Shown: piece by piece, positions 63,018-64,000 of the stretch | How positions within the stretch are numbered: position 1 is the first letter of the stretch | Layout: the number at the start of each line of letters is the position of its first letter | Source: Robertkochia sediminum | GTDB taxonomy: Bacteria > Bacteroidota > Bacteroidia > Flavobacteriales > Flavobacteriaceae | Length of the DNA: 64,000 nt | Direction: 5' to 3' | Assembly (NCBI RefSeq): GCF_016786255.1 | Contig: NZ_JADMKT010000074.1 | Coordinates: 195,073-259,072 of the forward strand | The notes under the pieces: model-generated | What the model was told of the DNA's origin: nothing | What the model saw: only the letters and a program-made list of their open reading frames with translations | The model's database searches: none | Translations under genes and position numbers: made by a program

Positions 63018-63045
63018 CAAAAAAAAGAGGGGATCTAATCCCCTC
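63018..63045 (-). terminator. Terminator of the first small secreted protein gene
   Basis: GAGGGGAT-CTA-ATCCCCTC (63027-63034 / 63038-63045) is followed on the minus strand by a long T-run. An identical hairpin lies after the second copy (63662-63688). Confidence 0.85.
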
Positions 63046-63083
63046 CTTCAACTATCGATTAAAATAACTATATGTATTCGCGA

Positions 63084-63479
63084 TTAGATCTTTTCGATTC
63101 TCTTTACGAATTTATTAGCACCCTTCTTAACAACAATGGTATAAACCCCGTCTTCAACATTTGAAAAATCGAAAGCCTTACCAACAGAGTCATCTGCGGT
63201 GATGATCTGATCGAATAACACACGATCAAACTGGTCGTATACCTTTACTGTTACAGGAGTGGCATCCATATTGAGCATGTTTATGCTCACTACATTATTC
63301 TCTGTTCTGAAAAATGGTTGTCCAACATAAGTTTTATCAGCTTCAACTGCAACAGCTTTAGCTTCACCACCTTCATTCAATAAGATCACTTTATCTTCTA
63401 CAGTGTTTGCTGCCAATTGCCCGGTTCCAACGAATGCGATCATCAAAAGGGCGAAACTTAGTTTAAATATTTTTTTCAT
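63084..63479 (-). CDS. Small secreted protein, copy 1 of a tandem pair
   Basis: A 131-residue protein with a signal peptide (1-24, ending LAAN). The mature part has two segments: a charged N-terminal stretch (KVILLNEGGEAKAVAVEADKTY) and a C-terminal beta domain ending DGVYTIVVKKGANKFVKRIEKI. That ending resembles the T9SS-type C-terminal sorting domain or a DUF3244-like domain, but it is a small free-standing protein, so it may be a processed or accessory surface protein. A nearly identical second copy lies directly upstream at 63726-64000. Each has its own terminator. The function is unknown. Confidence 0.75.
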   Translation of the reverse strand: MKKIFKLSFALLMIAFVGTGQLAANTVEDKVILLNEGGEAKAVAVEADKTYVGQPFFRTENNVVSINMLNMDATPVTVKVYDQFDRVLFDQIITADDSVGKAFDFSNVEDGVYTIVVKKGANKFVKRIEKI

Positions 63480-63661
63480 CTTGCTTTTTCTTTTTTGAAC
63501 TTTAATTACATGGCAAATATCGCAACAGAACCAAGGTTACACTACTTCAATTTTTTCCACTTTATGCACTATTTTAACCTATATGTGCTAAATGAAGACA
63601 CTGAATGACAATAAAGCGTATATTGTTCGTAAAATTGTATTTTGCTCCCTTTATTCAAAGC

Positions 63662-63688
63662 AAAAAAAAGAGGGGATCTAATCCCCTC
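63662..63688 (-). terminator. Terminator of the second small secreted protein gene
   Basis: The same GAGGGGAT-CTA-ATCCCCTC hairpin and T-run as at 63018-63045, here at 63670-63677 / 63681-63688. It is part of the duplicated unit. Confidence 0.85.
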
Positions 63689-63725
63689 CTTCGACATCGA
63701 TTAAAATAACTATATGAACTCGTGA

Positions 63726-64000
63726 TTAGATCTTTTCGATTCTCTTTACGAATTTATTAGCACCCTTCTTAACAACAATGGTATAAACCCCGTCTTCAAC
63801 ATTTGAAAAGTCGAAAGCCTTACCAACAGAGTCATCTGCGGTGATGATCTGATCGAATAACACACGATCAAACTGGTCGTATACCTTTACTGTTACAGGA
63901 GTGGTATCCATATTGAGCATGTTTATGCTCACTACATTATTCTCTGTTCTGAAAAATGGTTGTCCAACATAAGTTTTATCAGCTTCAACTGCAACAGCTT
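63726..64000 (-). CDS. Small secreted protein, copy 2 (partial, cut by window edge)
   Basis: The C-terminal 91 codons of a second copy of the protein at 63084-63479. The N-terminus lies beyond the window. Over the shared part the protein differs by one residue (Thr for Ala in NMDTTPVTVK versus NMDATPVTVK). The reading frame stays open to position 64000, so the apparent start MSINML inside the frame is not the real one. The repeat of coding region, downstream spacer and terminator indicates a tandem duplication. Confidence 0.85.
   Translation of the reverse strand, partial: AVAVEADKTYVGQPFFRTENNVVSINMLNMDTTPVTVKVYDQFDRVLFDQIITADDSVGKAFDFSNVEDGVYTIVVKKGANKFVKRIEKI

Overview
The window reads as chromosomal DNA from a marine-type member of the Flavobacteriaceae (Bacteroidota). 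The evidence is a bacillithiol gene (bshC), the rpmB-rpmG-DUF4295-ftsY block typical of the phylum, a regulatory-domain-fused outer-membrane beta-barrel receptor, many lipoproteins with a Cys lipobox, and TAnnTTTG-type -7 promoter elements. Moderate G+C and dense minus-strand operons fit this. No tRNA, rRNA, CRISPR, integrase or insertion sequence was seen.

Layout. 0-8.4 kb: a minus-strand run guaA, LysM/periplasmic-binding protein, OsmC, HExxH protein and DUF3820 protein, then pyrG and yidC. 8.6-14.1 kb: outer-membrane barrel, PLP decarboxylase, PNPOx-like and NTF2-like genes, bshC. 14.3-20.9 kb: M14 peptidase, a four-gene overlapping ABC/LolA-like operon and an anchored lipoprotein. 21.2-22.5 kb: rimO. 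22.5-39.4 kb: an accessory block (small membrane protein, amidase, murQ, then the most unusual part). 39.4-46.4 kb: ftsY, DUF4295, rpmG, rpmB, cinA, Hpt, FAH-family protein, DEDDh exonuclease, E2 acyltransferase and recR. 46.5-51 kb: Na+/solute symporter, CoA-binding protein and a TonB-receptor-like barrel. 51.6-54.3 kb: sulfatase and lipoprotein HAD hydrolase. 54.3-64 kb: fabH-like gene, S9 peptidase, AarF kinase and TetR, htpG, and two nearly identical small secreted proteins in tandem, the last cut by the window edge.

The best candidate for an undescribed system is 25,985-39,146. Five tightly coupled plus-strand genes encode a membrane-anchored parvulin, a HupE/UreJ-like multi-pass protein with an extra C-terminal domain, a LolD-type ATPase, a MacB/FtsX-type permease and a ZnuA-like lipoprotein. 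By eye the ZnuA-like protein keeps only one of the four usual metal ligands, and the HupE/UreJ-like protein lacks the usual His/Asp motif. They are followed by two divergent DUF3604 (PHP-like) secreted proteins, a DUF1254/DUF1214 lipoprotein, an unnamed lipoprotein family and an outer-membrane barrel. All look extracytoplasmic, so a shared envelope process is plausible; the substrate is unknown.

This block sits between ftsY and rimO, which are normally adjacent in this phylum. Related 7-bp repeats (GTAGGGA/GTAGTGA) occur at both ends and inside it, suggesting an inserted or rearranged segment.
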